64,000 nucleotides of DNA, taken from the NCBI GenBank assembly GCA_017428765.1, contig JAFRQF010000026.1, positions 1 to 64,000 on the forward strand, written 5' to 3'. This DNA is from Erysipelotrichaceae bacterium. Its GTDB lineage: Bacteria > Bacillota_I > Bacilli_A > Erysipelotrichales > Erysipelotrichaceae. Position 1 is the stretch's first letter. The number at the start of each line of letters is the position of its first letter. Positions 16,401 through 24,894 of the stretch are shown here, piece after piece. The notes beneath the pieces are model-generated. The model worked only from the letters and a program-made list of their open reading frames with translations. It was not told the DNA's origin and did no database searches. A program made the translations under genes and the position numbers.

Positions 16401-19400
16401 TGCCAATCTTGGCAGCATCCACATTGTGCGCATGGTACATGTAATAGTCAAAGTCGTTCTTCTCGTTTGCTGGTATAAGCTTAGAGATGGACACAAGACT
16501 ATCACTTAGTTTCTTACCATTCTGATCATAAATTCCGTCAAGGATAGCTTTGTTAGCCATATTTTCAGAACTGAGCAGATAATCGTAAGAATCGGATAGT
16601 TTTCTATCTTTCATATCCCGGATCGCTATGCCCTTGTCAAAGATCTTCTGTCTGACTTGATACAGGATATCTTTCATGCTTCTGAGAGGCTTTTTCTTCT
16701 CGACGTCTTTAAGGACCTCCGGAACCTGCTCTTTGGCATTCTCGATCGTCAGTCCTTTCAGGACTTCTTTTTCCATAAGGTCCAGAGCTTCCGGCGCATA
16801 GTTTCCTACAGCCGCTTCTTCTGCCATCTTCTGGATCGTTCCATCCGGGTCTTCTTTGATCAAAGCTTCCAGGCTTTCTGTGCTTAACTTATAGAGATCT
16901 TCAATAATCTCTCCAGTCTCCATATCGTACTTGATCCCGTTTAATGTTTGAGAAACAGCATTTGAGTCACCTGTCGCATCTTCATAGACCAATCTGTCGA
17001 TCAATCTGCTTTCATCCGCATTCAAAATATTGGCAACATCCGCCGTTGTTCCATATTCATCCAGGGTTTCGTTTTCGATAGAATCTCTCAGATACTCGAT
17101 CGTTTCGTTTAGCTTTCTGCTGACGATCTGATCAAATTCCTCCTCAGTCAAATCCCCCATATCAACCGGATTCATGTATAAATATTTTTCGCCAAGGCTC
17201 TGGATGTAATCCCTGATAAAATTCTTTGCATCCAAATATGAATTGCCGACAATAGAATTGTCTTCGTCCAATATATGGTATTTATCATTGATTTCGGCGA
17301 GAGTCTTATCCCATCCATCTTTGCGCAGAAAATTACCTCCCATTATTTCTCTGATTCCTTGAGCAACTTCATATGCTGGATTTGGAATCTTTGAGTAGGA
17401 AGACTCTATAACTTTTTCTCGAAGCGCATCATAACTATCAGTTGAGATTTCCCCGTTGTTTCTGATGTCGTCAATTATATTTTGTATTTCCTGTTTAAGG
17501 CTCACCCTTCTTGTCTTGTCCTGGAAAGCATCACGAAGCTCTTTCCTTGCGACAGAGTTCAGTTCATCAAAACTGACGCCTTTAGAAAATTTCAGGTTGT
17601 CTAAATTGTTTATCTTATTAGACCTGTCACCTTCAATCTTCGGATCATATTCAATCGTATTGATGCCCAGACTGGAAAGCCTTTGCTTCAAAACTTCACT
17701 TGAATCATTTGGAATAACAGCTGTTTGAATCTCATTTGGTGTAACAATTCTTCTAGGCTTTGCCTCGAAGTATTTTGTCGCCATCTTACTAAGCGGTTCT
17801 TTGAGTTCATAGATATCATCAACGATTTTCGACCAATTATCATCACTGATCTTCATGTATCCAAATTCCTTCTTGGCATACGACAGCATAGCTTCTTTGT
17901 TCGATCTTTGAATGATTTCCTGAATCGCATCAGAAGCATCACCAAAATAGTCAAAATATGGATCTCTTTTTGATTCTTGACTATCAATAATTTCAGAAAT
18001 AACCTGTTGCGTTCTTTCCTTTAAAGCATCATATGAGGCTGTGGCTTCTTCAGAATTGACATCCTGGATCATATCTTCATTCGCAATAATGTCGTTAATG
18101 GAACTGAAAACCTTCTTTTGCGTTGCTGCGATACTACCGAATGTTGATCCCCCAAATACGCCACCTTGTACACCTCTGGCTTCATCTTTGGATTCTTTAA
18201 GCATGTATTTAAGAATATTGTCAAGGTTATAGTCATAATGAAGCTGTTTGAAAGATCTTCTGCCGTTGTTTGTCAGATAGTCTTTGCCATTATAAATTCC
18301 ACTTTGAACTTCAACATCCTTAAACAGGTTTCTCAGCCAGTTCATGTAGTCTTCTTGATTTTCGACCTCAAATCTAGCATTGTTTTCTACTCTCATGGCT
18401 GCGTTAGGATCGTTGATCAGCTGTATCATTTTGTAACAAAGGTTATCAAGACTTGCAAAATACAAACCTTGAGTATTTGGGTCGATGTCTCGTTCGTTAA
18501 TCAGAGAATCTCCAAACTTCTGGGTGTTATATTCAGCAAGAGCATCCGTTACCTCTTTAGCAAAACCCTCCGGTCTGTTAGACCATCCATCTTTAATCGT
18601 TTCAGCGCCAAGCTTATTAATAATGTATCTCAATCCATCATTATCGGTACGAGTAGACAGATTAACTTCGCGCATAGGCATGGAAATCTCTTGGCCGTTG
18701 TTGTTCATATACAGGTATTTCAAAGAATTACTGTCTTTAAATGCCTCAGCTATGTCACCATTTGTATCTCTGATCGCTTTAGATAAAGCGTCCGGATCTT
18801 CGATTTTATATAAATCGTTATCAAGATCTCGAAGCATTTTTCTATCAAAGCCATTCATCTGTTCTAAAGCACGATAAACATTTCTAAGCTCTTTGCTGTC
18901 AACATCGTAATCAACAGAAGGATACGTTACAGTCCAAGCATCGCCGCCATATACTTTGTTTTTAGATGATTTAGGATCGATCGTTGATTTGTCAAACACA
19001 AGCGAGATCTTACCGTAATCTTCATGGCTCATGGAGTCTTTGCTTATCGCAATGGAAGGCATTGCAAAACCGCCTAAATCTAATGATTTTAAAAGGTTTT
19101 TCTCATTCAAATTATGAACGGCCAAAAGATCTTTTCGTCTGCCAAGATCTTCTAATTTAAGTCCTTTAGAAAGCTTAGTTATCTCTTTCTTGACTTTGGG
19201 ATCCATATCTGAAATACTAGAAATAGCAGAAGGCAAGTAGTCGTTGGACAATTGGAGTCCTAGGATTTCTTGCACAATCTGCTTTTTTGTTTTCCCAAAA
19301 GGATAAATCTGCTTGTTTTTTGATAGAACGTTATTGAAATATCTAATAAAACGATCTTTTCCATACATACTAGTCACAAAATTTGTATCAATAGATACAT

Positions 19401-22317
19401 TGTTATAGTAACCAGTGCCGCTTGGCTTAATCGAAACAATAATAGCTTTGCCGTTTTTGTCGGTAGCCCTTAGTATAGCAACAATGGAATTGTTATGACT
19501 CTGGTACACTGCGATCGGATCATCCAGAAGACGAGGCAATGCACTTATCACCCTTGCTGAAACATTGTGCTGGTTCCCGCTTCTGCCAATTCCCAATCCG
19601 CTTTTCACATGATTAACTGTCATCAGCATCGGGAGCTGTTCATAGCCAGCCAAAACCATCCAATCAGGAGAAGTGCCTCTGACTTCTAAAGCGTTTGAAC
19701 TATCGTTGTATGAGCCTTTTTCGATTAGTTTTACTAAATCGCCAAATTCCAATCCCTTGCTGTAGGAAATCCCGTCTTCCAAAGATACTCTGTTATCTTC
19801 CGCGTCTTTAAAAGCTTTCATAAAATTGTGTTCAATGCTTCCTACGGCATCAGAGAAGCCCAAAAGATGTTTGACATCTTCGTAGATCCTCGTGGCAAGT
19901 GAATTGCTGTATTTTACCATACGATCAACAAACTGCATGTTTTCAAGAAGGCCTTGTGACGCAATTGCGACGAGCTCTTTTTCAGCTTCCGAATCTGAAA
20001 GGTTCTGAATTGTAGAGTATTTTCTTTTAATAACTCCGATCGCAGTTTCGTAGTTGTCGCCCATATATTCTTCCACAGATTCTCTGAGTGCAGAATAATA
20101 CTTTGATGCCTCCATGCCGTGAGTATACTCATGCAGCATTGTTGATAATGCGCCTTGTTTGGCGTTCGGATTAATAACCGTCCTGCCGTTTATATATACT
20201 CCATCAACGATATCTCCATCAGCATCCACTAAGTTCGCGAAAGATACTTTCCTTCCCAACGATTGAGCGTATTTCGCTGTGATGCTGGTATTGACCTTTG
20301 CTTCCGGTGATAAGCTTTCATAATCAACAATATCCATATCGATGTTCTCTGCCGCCAATCTTTCTCTACCTTGAGCATAGAATTCATCTGTTTTCTGAAG
20401 CATCTGTTCCTTCAGTTCAACGATCGGCTCAAGTTTTGCAGTAAGATCGGTCTGAGCAAACTTCAGCATTGTCTCTTCGTTTTCCTGAAGGGAAGTGTTG
20501 ATTACATCGCTGTCAGATGCCGAAGTAAAAGCCTTCGCATATGGATTCCGCGTTTCATAATCACTGATCATTTGATTGATTTGGTCGATCTGAGTTCGAA
20601 TATAAGCCTTGTCATTTGAATTGAAAGCAGACGAGTTCATCATCTGATGGTAAGTTTCTTTGATAGATTGCATCTGATTGACATCCTTTTTGGTATCGAT
20701 CGTTAAACCTACTAGTCCGGCTCCTCCGCCAAGCATTCCTCCAAGGCCACCGATCAGCATCTGATATCCGATATCTTTTGCGTCGAGACTGTCGAAGTAT
20801 TCCTTCATCGTCATTCCACGGCCTTTAAGAATGATCGAATCAAGAAGCGGATCGATGGTTGCCTCGGTACCTTCTTCAATAGCTTCGGATCCAAAGGATT
20901 TCGCAAGATGTTTCATCGTATATCCAATGAGGTTTTTTGTCATTTCCTGGCCAGCCTGCGTAGAGAAAATTTCAAAGAACGTTTCACCACCGATTCTTTC
21001 CGTTGTGTCAGCAAGCGCGGCGGCAAAACCAGCACTCTCTAAAGATGTCCAGAAATCATACCCTTCGTTCATCCTGTTTTTGACCGTAGATCCGAATATC
21101 GACATGTCGCTATACAGTAAAGCTTTGTCGCTTATCGCTTTGCTGACAGTTTCGCTGGAGCTCATATCGGCGAAGCTCGCTCCTTTTGTAGCCATGGCTA
21201 GAGCCACAGAATAAAGATAATTCGCTTCGGATGTGTAGATCTCCTGGATCGTCCTTTCGATGCCTGTGGCGCCCTGCCTTGCGTTCTGTAAGAGCTGTTC
21301 CGAATTGTCTATGACGTAATTGCCTATAGAGTTTGGATCATTGGCATCGTAATCTACACCTAAGAGGTTGCTCGCGGCTGCATACAGGCTTTCATAGCTC
21401 TTTGCCATAGATCCTGCGTAGTTCTCCAAGGACCCGCCAACGGTCGCAAGAAGTCTCTCCAAACCGTTATAATCCTCAGCTATGACGTAATTCTTGAACT
21501 GGTTAAGTTCTTCCTGTGTCGCTCCTTTTTCGTTCAGCTGATTATAGTAAGAGGTATATAAGAGCCTGTTCTGATCAGCTTGAATGTTTTCAAGTTCATC
21601 AAGTTGTGCCTTCAATTCTTCACTTCTTGTTGCTGGATTTGCCATTTGCTGTTTGACCTGTTCGATCTGGTCGGTATAATCGATCAGATTGCCATCCTGG
21701 TCCATTAACTTCTGAGCATATGTCTGATCCGACTTGATTTTCTCAGTAACCGGAGATACGCTTGTGAGTTCAGCGAAACGATCATCAAGCTGTTCCTGCT
21801 GATAGTCTTTAAGAACGCCAGTCACTTTCTTTTGTGCTCCTTGAATGATCGGAGTAGTTTTTTCAACAACGCCCTGGATCGGGGTCGACATGCCGGCCTC
21901 TCTTCTTGCTTTATTGAAAGAACCCATTATATTAGAGAACGCAGCCGCTCCCTTTACAATACTGTTTCTGATTTCTGCGCCGGCATCATTCACTTGCTTT
22001 AAAGTGATGTTTGCTTTCGGAGAATTCCCGCTATATGAATTGTTGCTGGAATCGCTGATAAAGGGCTGAGAATAAGACTTCTGTTTCGTAGCGCTGTTTC
22101 TAATGACAGAACTGTTATTCTTCAAGGAAGATGTGTAGGGCTGATTATATGCTTTTACAGTCTGCCTCTGAGCACCGGAATATGTACTGGTATTTCTGTT
22201 TTGATTTGAAGAACCAGCACTGGAAGTATACGGACCCGCGCTGTTGCTGCCAGAAGACAGGCTTCCTTTTCCTTTTTCTTTCAAATAATCATAGATTTTC
22301 TCAAAAATATTGGCCAT
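13432..22317 (-). CDS. Giant phage polyvalent protein (peptidase, MuF_C-like, LPD38-like)
   Basis: This 2961-residue protein takes up a quarter of the prophage. The N terminus (1-110) is Ser/Asn-rich and low complexity. A zinc-peptidase HEYTH motif lies near residue 730. Residues of about 890-1030 resemble the MuF C-terminal/PBECR-like domain of phage effector proteins (MLMTVNHVKSG, LPRLLDDPIAV, VAILRATDKNGKAIIV). A large-polyvalent-protein segment (PSIAISKDS ... GKISLVFDKSTID) follows at about 1085-1110. Residues of about 2190-2340 resemble LPD38 (NMITGANPVFWLTNGFKDFQD). Such proteins are thought to be packaged in the capsid and injected with DNA, combining protease and effector modules. It is the last gene of the late operon. 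Domain calls are from memory of families, and the overall function is inferred. Confidence 0.8.
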   Translation of the reverse strand: MANIFEKIYDYLKEKGKGSLSSGSNSAGPYTSSAGSSNQNRNTSTYSGAQRQTVKAYNQPYTSSLKNNSSVIRNSATKQKSYSQPFISDSSNNSYSGNSPKANITLKQVNDAGAEIRNSIVKGAAAFSNIMGSFNKARREAGMSTPIQGVVEKTTPIIQGAQKKVTGVLKDYQQEQLDDRFAELTSVSPVTEKIKSDQTYAQKLMDQDGNLIDYTDQIEQVKQQMANPATRSEELKAQLDELENIQADQNRLLYTSYYNQLNEKGATQEELNQFKNYVIAEDYNGLERLLATVGGSLENYAGSMAKSYESLYAAASNLLGVDYDANDPNSIGNYVIDNSEQLLQNARQGATGIERTIQEIYTSEANYLYSVALAMATKGASFADMSSSETVSKAISDKALLYSDMSIFGSTVKNRMNEGYDFWTSLESAGFAAALADTTERIGGETFFEIFSTQAGQEMTKNLIGYTMKHLAKSFGSEAIEEGTEATIDPLLDSIILKGRGMTMKEYFDSLDAKDIGYQMLIGGLGGMLGGGAGLVGLTIDTKKDVNQMQSIKETYHQMMNSSAFNSNDKAYIRTQIDQINQMISDYETRNPYAKAFTSASDSDVINTSLQENEETMLKFAQTDLTAKLEPIVELKEQMLQKTDEFYAQGRERLAAENIDMDIVDYESLSPEAKVNTSITAKYAQSLGRKVSFANLVDADGDIVDGVYINGRTVINPNAKQGALSTMLHEYTHGMEASKYYSALRESVEEYMGDNYETAIGVIKRKYSTIQNLSDSEAEKELVAIASQGLLENMQFVDRMVKYSNSLATRIYEDVKHLLGFSDAVGSIEHNFMKAFKDAEDNRVSLEDGISYSKGLEFGDLVKLIEKGSYNDSSNALEVRGTSPDWMVLAGYEQLPMLMTVNHVKSGLGIGRSGNQHNVSARVISALPRLLDDPIAVYQSHNNSIVAILRATDKNGKAIIVSIKPSGTGYYNNVSIDTNFVTSMYGKDRFIRYFNNVLSKNKQIYPFGKTKKQIVQEILGLQLSNDYLPSAISSISDMDPKVKKEITKLSKGLKLEDLGRRKDLLAVHNLNEKNLLKSLDLGGFAMPSIAISKDSMSHEDYGKISLVFDKSTIDPKSSKNKVYGGDAWTVTYPSVDYDVDSKELRNVYRALEQMNGFDRKMLRDLDNDLYKIEDPDALSKAIRDTNGDIAEAFKDSNSLKYLYMNNNGQEISMPMREVNLSTRTDNDGLRYIINKLGAETIKDGWSNRPEGFAKEVTDALAEYNTQKFGDSLINERDIDPNTQGLYFASLDNLCYKMIQLINDPNAAMRVENNARFEVENQEDYMNWLRNLFKDVEVQSGIYNGKDYLTNNGRRSFKQLHYDYNLDNILKYMLKESKDEARGVQGGVFGGSTFGSIAATQKKVFSSINDIIANEDMIQDVNSEEATASYDALKERTQQVISEIIDSQESKRDPYFDYFGDASDAIQEIIQRSNKEAMLSYAKKEFGYMKISDDNWSKIVDDIYELKEPLSKMATKYFEAKPRRIVTPNEIQTAVIPNDSSEVLKQRLSSLGINTIEYDPKIEGDRSNKINNLDNLKFSKGVSFDELNSVARKELRDAFQDKTRRVSLKQEIQNIIDDIRNNGEISTDSYDALREKVIESSYSKIPNPAYEVAQGIREIMGGNFLRKDGWDKTLAEINDKYHILDEDNSIVGNSYLDAKNFIRDYIQSLGEKYLYMNPVDMGDLTEEEFDQIVSRKLNETIEYLRDSIENETLDEYGTTADVANILNADESRLIDRLVYEDATGDSNAVSQTLNGIKYDMETGEIIEDLYKLSTESLEALIKEDPDGTIQKMAEEAAVGNYAPEALDLMEKEVLKGLTIENAKEQVPEVLKDVEKKKPLRSMKDILYQVRQKIFDKGIAIRDMKDRKLSDSYDYLLSSENMANKAILDGIYDQNGKKLSDSLVSISKLIPANEKNDFDYYMYHAHNVDAAKIGKDVFFGFPSIKSQEIVNQYELLHPEWKNIAQKYYDFNDVLLQRQVDSGVISQETANRWKEMYPHYVPTKRAMEKVDERSVLETADPKVTSSNKGTLYERTGGSSPIQPLDYAMAEHTKQIYKSSLFNKFAKEYVRASRSPTNLFNEDRSFDENIIQGEEAVVQEADEYTPATLIWYEQGDRHIVEIPAHIYDALGPTQTPFDLPANVPFVAWATKLRTNMITGANPVFWLTNGFKDFQDIGFNSKYARDTYFNLPRAYKELITNGQMARIYKANGGEYQTYSSEAGVNQNDHGKFYNATIGNFVKFNQLVEMAPRLAEFMSSLDHGDSIEAAMYNAAEVTTNFKRGGDYAKWLNRNGFNFLNASIQGFDKQIRNIEDAYDSRGWKGIVSYMTKATLLSGIPLVILNGLLHKDDEDYDKLSDYIKDNYYILWKYDDGKFVRIPKGRIANAYQGIMTGLYENGVELASDDSAAKKAKKVWENTLDSLLNVWEQIGINDVGGNNILSPVMQMVKNEAWYGDPIVSTYMQKKDPADQYDESTDLISIWLGEKLNYSPKKINYLIDQYSGGAGDAILPMLTQKAETRLDDGTLRGKATSALLSPVVDKFTTDSVFKNQDVTDFFTLDEELTAMAQKEHASDESILASKYINSIQKQMNDLYAERRSIYKDDSLTDAQKYDKAREVQRKIDDLAKLGLDTYDQIDMGSYYGSVNGISYYKNGNDEWTKSEQDKESDLDALGLNADQKSDYYYTKNAIANIRKDIKADTPEGETADYKAATINAIRNSGLDAKSQNYLYDSYYSGALAERINEMNLSDEEKLALKFANANATAVKDENGKTVSNSKALSVADAYADAGLLDDVYEYIKKNDLKPSDFGLTKTVYGYSYEKLAAAYKKVFGQDFGTGETVQLENTSYNSSGRSSNGSSGSSSGTTSKKEQQQIVKLKKALINVLKKINANNTISGKKVDYSNVLKGVTDMSDAKNQVAKIMANINKM

Positions 22318-22338
22318 TTCTTACCTCATATACGAAAA

Positions 22339-22358
22339 AGGGAAGTGTGAAACTTCCC
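22339..22358 (-). terminator. Intrinsic terminator between late genes
   Basis: GGGAAGT and ACTTCCC pair; on the minus strand a T5 run follows. It lies between the 208-residue protein gene and the giant gene. Confidence 0.75.
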
Positions 22359-22362
22359 CTTG

Positions 22363-22989
22363 TTACATGTGAGCCAATCTAAACTGCAAGAGTTGATTAG
22401 CATAATTGTTCATGATATTAGCTTTGTTGTTTTCTGCTTCTGCTTCCGCCTGTGTGATCAGGTTCATAATATCGTTGACCGCTCTTGTCCTGGATGAGTT
22501 CAGGTTCGATGTCTGTTTATCATATCCCATATTCATATTGAGCTGTTCCTGCCTTCCAAGTCCGGAATCAAGCTGGCCCCGGTTTGCCTGATTTTCTCTG
22601 ATAACACGCCTTGCCTGATACTTTTTCACCTCGTTTTCATCAATCAGTCTTCCATACTGATCTTTTACTTCAGCAATCTGGTTATTATAAGTTCCTTTTG
22701 TCGCTTCGAGGTTTTTCATGATTGCAGCTATCGCGGCATCTCTTGCGGCTGCGCTTTGCTTCTGAAATTCAGCGAGTAATTCTGCATAATAATCATGACT
22801 GGAATATCCGTCTCCACCCCCGGATGAAGAACCACCCCCGGAAGACTGGTTTATCGAATTCGCAATATCTCCCGTGCTTCTTTTTATATCAGGCAACGGA
22901 TTAACCGGAAGGCCCGGTGTACGGATTCCTCCTGTACCGCCACTGATCGGTGTTCTAATGATTGCCATCTCTTTCCTCCTATCGTTCAA
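22363..22989 (-). CDS. Probable virion protein, unknown function
   Basis: This 208-residue protein has a Gly/Pro-rich start (GGTGGIRTPGLPVNPLP), a Ser/Gly-rich linker with GGGSSSGGG near residue 55, then a long Ala/Gln/Asn-rich helix with EFQKQSAAARDAAIAAIMKNLEATK. The composition resembles internal virion or ejection proteins encoded next to the injected giant protein of podoviruses, which its position supports. The first in-frame ATG is at 22989; an ATG 7 codons in (MAIIRTP), preceded by AGGAAAGAG, fits better. No specific family recognised. Confidence 0.7.
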   Translation of the reverse strand: MNDRRKEMAIIRTPISGGTGGIRTPGLPVNPLPDIKRSTGDIANSINQSSGGGSSSGGGDGYSSHDYYAELLAEFQKQSAAARDAAIAAIMKNLEATKGTYNNQIAEVKDQYGRLIDENEVKKYQARRVIRENQANRGQLDSGLGRQEQLNMNMGYDKQTSNLNSSRTRAVNDIMNLITQAEAEAENNKANIMNNYANQLLQFRLAHM

Positions 22990-23287
22990 TTAAATAAGCA
23001 TCAAGCTCTGTCTTGCGTCTCTTCAATTGGTCTGTGTGATTGTTATCAATCGAATGATTCAGCAGAACATTTACCGACAGCAAGATCTGCTTTGTATCTT
23101 TCTCCAATTGCGCCAGACGTCTATTGTCGTTGTCTTGATGTTCCTCGATCTTTTTAAAACGTTCTTCAATTTCTTTGTCCCGATCGTTATATGCTTTAAC
23201 CGGTTTCAAGATCCAGGTAATGCCTGCTCCCAAAGCCATTGCAATGCCAAAGAAGGCCGCGATTTGACCTAATGTTATATTTTCCAT
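22979..23287 (-). CDS. XhlA-like small membrane protein of the lysis module
   Basis: This 102-residue protein has one N-terminal transmembrane helix (about 8-28, AAFFGIAMALGAGITWIL) and a charged coiled-coil tail (KEIEERFKKIEEHQDNDNRRL). The layout is that of hemolysin XhlA or holin-associated proteins, which work with endolysin and holin at the membrane. It lies directly after the endolysin gene with 8 bp spacing. A spanin or second holin role is possible. Confidence 0.65.
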   Translation of the reverse strand: MENITLGQIAAFFGIAMALGAGITWILKPVKAYNDRDKEIEERFKKIEEHQDNDNRRLAQLEKDTKQILLSVNVLLNHSIDNNHTDQLKRRKTELDAYLIER

Positions 23288-23295
23288 ATGCCCTC

Positions 23296-24144
23296 CTATA
23301 ACTTTTTAAGTCTGTCTATGATTGCTGAAATATCTGACAAGCCTTGCATAATAGCTACGTTGTTGTTGTGCTCAGCTCTCATTCTTCTGACAAACGCATT
23401 CACCGATTCTTCAAAATCGTCGCCCGTCGGTTCAGAAGGTTCTTCTTTCTTCAGATACAGATTCGCCCATGACGGATCATGAGCGATCCAATAGCCTTCT
23501 TCTACTTTGCACCATGTATAACCATCAGCTTCAGCTGTTTCAAGCACATCATAAATACCGATCGGTACATAGCAGCCTTCATTGACGATTGGTGCATCTT
23601 TTCCGTAATTTGTTCTGCATCGAAGCCCGGTATCGAAAACAACGATCTGGGATTTTTCTGTATCTCTTTCGGCCCTGATGTCTTTTATAGGAAGATATTG
23701 AAAACCAAGTAACTCTCCAACACCAGGAACACCTCCAGGGATCTGGCCAATTTTCAAGACGACTTTATCAACAAGCCTCCAGAAACGATCGTTTCTTAAC
23801 GTCTTATCTTCGTCAAACCTTGAATCTGAAATAAGGCACGTTCCGTCATCGTTTACTCTTTCAATAAAAGCAACATGAATGGACCCATTCGTTCCGGAGA
23901 AGCACGCTACAGAACCGTTTCTAAGATCTTTTCCCGTAGGAAGAATTGAATGTTGGACCCAAGTATCTGCCATTGGAAAGCCTTTGACATCAATGTCCTT
24001 GAATAACCTCAGATCAGTTTTTTCACACGCTTCCTGTGCGCGGTCATGACAATACTTTGTACAGTTTGGCATATCGTTCTCGGTCCCTGCCGGCACATAG
24101 TATTCCGAATTCAAGACGGGCTTATCCAATCTTTCAAGATACAT
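23296..24144 (-). CDS. Endolysin: CHAP amidase/endopeptidase with SH3-like domain
   Basis: This 282-residue lysin has an N-terminal CHAP domain with catalytic Cys28 in PNCTKYCHD and His90 in GSIHVAFIE. The C-terminal half has an SH3b-like wall-binding region (about 165-235, DTGLRCRTNYG ... IGIYDVLETAEADGYTWCKVEEGYWIA) and a short helical tail. CHAP domains cleave peptidoglycan amide or peptide bonds. The gene lies right after the holin, and its ATG abuts the holin stop codon. Confidence 0.88.
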   Translation of the reverse strand: MYLERLDKPVLNSEYYVPAGTENDMPNCTKYCHDRAQEACEKTDLRLFKDIDVKGFPMADTWVQHSILPTGKDLRNGSVACFSGTNGSIHVAFIERVNDDGTCLISDSRFDEDKTLRNDRFWRLVDKVVLKIGQIPGGVPGVGELLGFQYLPIKDIRAERDTEKSQIVVFDTGLRCRTNYGKDAPIVNEGCYVPIGIYDVLETAEADGYTWCKVEEGYWIAHDPSWANLYLKKEEPSEPTGDDFEESVNAFVRRMRAEHNNNVAIMQGLSDISAIIDRLKKL

Positions 24145-24390
24145 TTATCCGCCTCTCTTCTCTTCGCTTTCTGGCTCAGAACCTGAGTTCGTGTTTTCAG
24201 CAAGTTTCTTGTAATAGTTCGAATTCCATACTACGATACACGAATTATAACAAGTCAGAAGTGCTGTCAGAATAATATGAATCGAATCAAGATTAGGAAC
24301 ATTGAGTTCCTTCATAATCGTTACAGCACATGTAATAAGGGCAGGCAAAATCACCTGCCCGATCGTTTTCAACAAATCATACCTGTTCAT
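24145..24390 (-). CDS. Phage holin
   Basis: This 81-residue protein has two hydrophobic segments (about 12-28 and 38-56) separated by a short loop, and a charged C terminus (SEPESEEKRGG). It fits small two-helix holins that permeabilise the membrane at lysis time. It directly precedes the endolysin gene and follows an intrinsic terminator. Confidence 0.8.
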   Translation of the reverse strand: MNRYDLLKTIGQVILPALITCAVTIMKELNVPNLDSIHIILTALLTCYNSCIVVWNSNYYKKLAENTNSGSEPESEEKRGG

Positions 24391-24406
24391 AAGCCCTCCA
24401 AATCAA

Positions 24407-24425
24407 AAGGGGCATCATGCCCCTT
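24407..24425 (-). terminator. Intrinsic terminator before the lysis cassette
   Basis: The near-perfect palindrome AAGGGGCATCATGCCCCTT is followed by TTTTGATTT on the minus strand. Its 5' arm overlaps the xkdX stop codon. Confidence 0.88.
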
Positions 24426-24579
24426 AAGCCTCTTCAACCGGGAGAGTATACGGCTCACCGACGATCTCTTCATATTCCGCTGCCGTGATCATTTTCGGAA
24501 CGGCCGAGAATACCATGTCCTTCGTCCATAAACCCTTGTCATACCATGTCTTAACTTTTTTGAACCATTTTGAATGCAT
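24424..24579 (-). CDS. xkdX: XkdX family protein
   Basis: This 51-residue protein reads YDKGLWTKDMV ... ITAAEYEEIVGEPY, the signature of the XkdX family found between tail-fibre genes and lysis genes in many Firmicutes phages. Its function is unknown. The start at 24579 follows an AGGAGG site. It forms a pair with the small upstream gene at 24583. Confidence 0.88.
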   Translation of the reverse strand: MHSKWFKKVKTWYDKGLWTKDMVFSAVPKMITAAEYEEIVGEPYTLPVEEA

Positions 24580-24582
24580 CGT

Positions 24583-24894
24583 TTATTCCTCCTCTTCTAA
24601 CAATGTATCCGTAACCAAAGCGGTGTACATGACCTGAGCTTCGATTGATTCTTCCCACGTCGGAGGCTCCGGCTGTGGTTTTCCATAATCAACTCCGATT
24701 TCCCAGAATGTATCAAAATCCGCTTCGATTTCTTCCTTAGTGGCACCAGTAATAAAAAACACCTCGTCATATTCGAAGTGTTTTCCATACTCGTCATCGA
24801 TCTCAGCAATGTTCTTCGCCATACGGCATTCGCCGTTCGGAAAATTTATTACCGTTTCCGGTCTGATAGAACTGTTTACCTTTTCGTTTAGCAT
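24583..24894 (-). CDS. Small tail-associated protein, unknown
   Basis: This 103-residue acidic protein has a C-terminal motif EAQVMYTALVTDTLLEEEE nearly identical to the end of the protein at 28225-28527 (EAQVTYTALMTDTLIDVVEE). The rest is not similar. Such tails are common on short proteins encoded between fibre genes and xkdX; a chaperone or assembly role is possible. The start at 24894 has GAGGAG 10 nt upstream and overlaps the reverse transcriptase gene by 92 bp; an internal ATG at 24822 is an alternative without an RBS. It is not an Avd homologue by any visible feature. Confidence 0.7.
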   Translation of the reverse strand: MLNEKVNSSIRPETVINFPNGECRMAKNIAEIDDEYGKHFEYDEVFFITGATKEEIEADFDTFWEIGVDYGKPQPEPPTWEESIEAQVMYTALVTDTLLEEEE

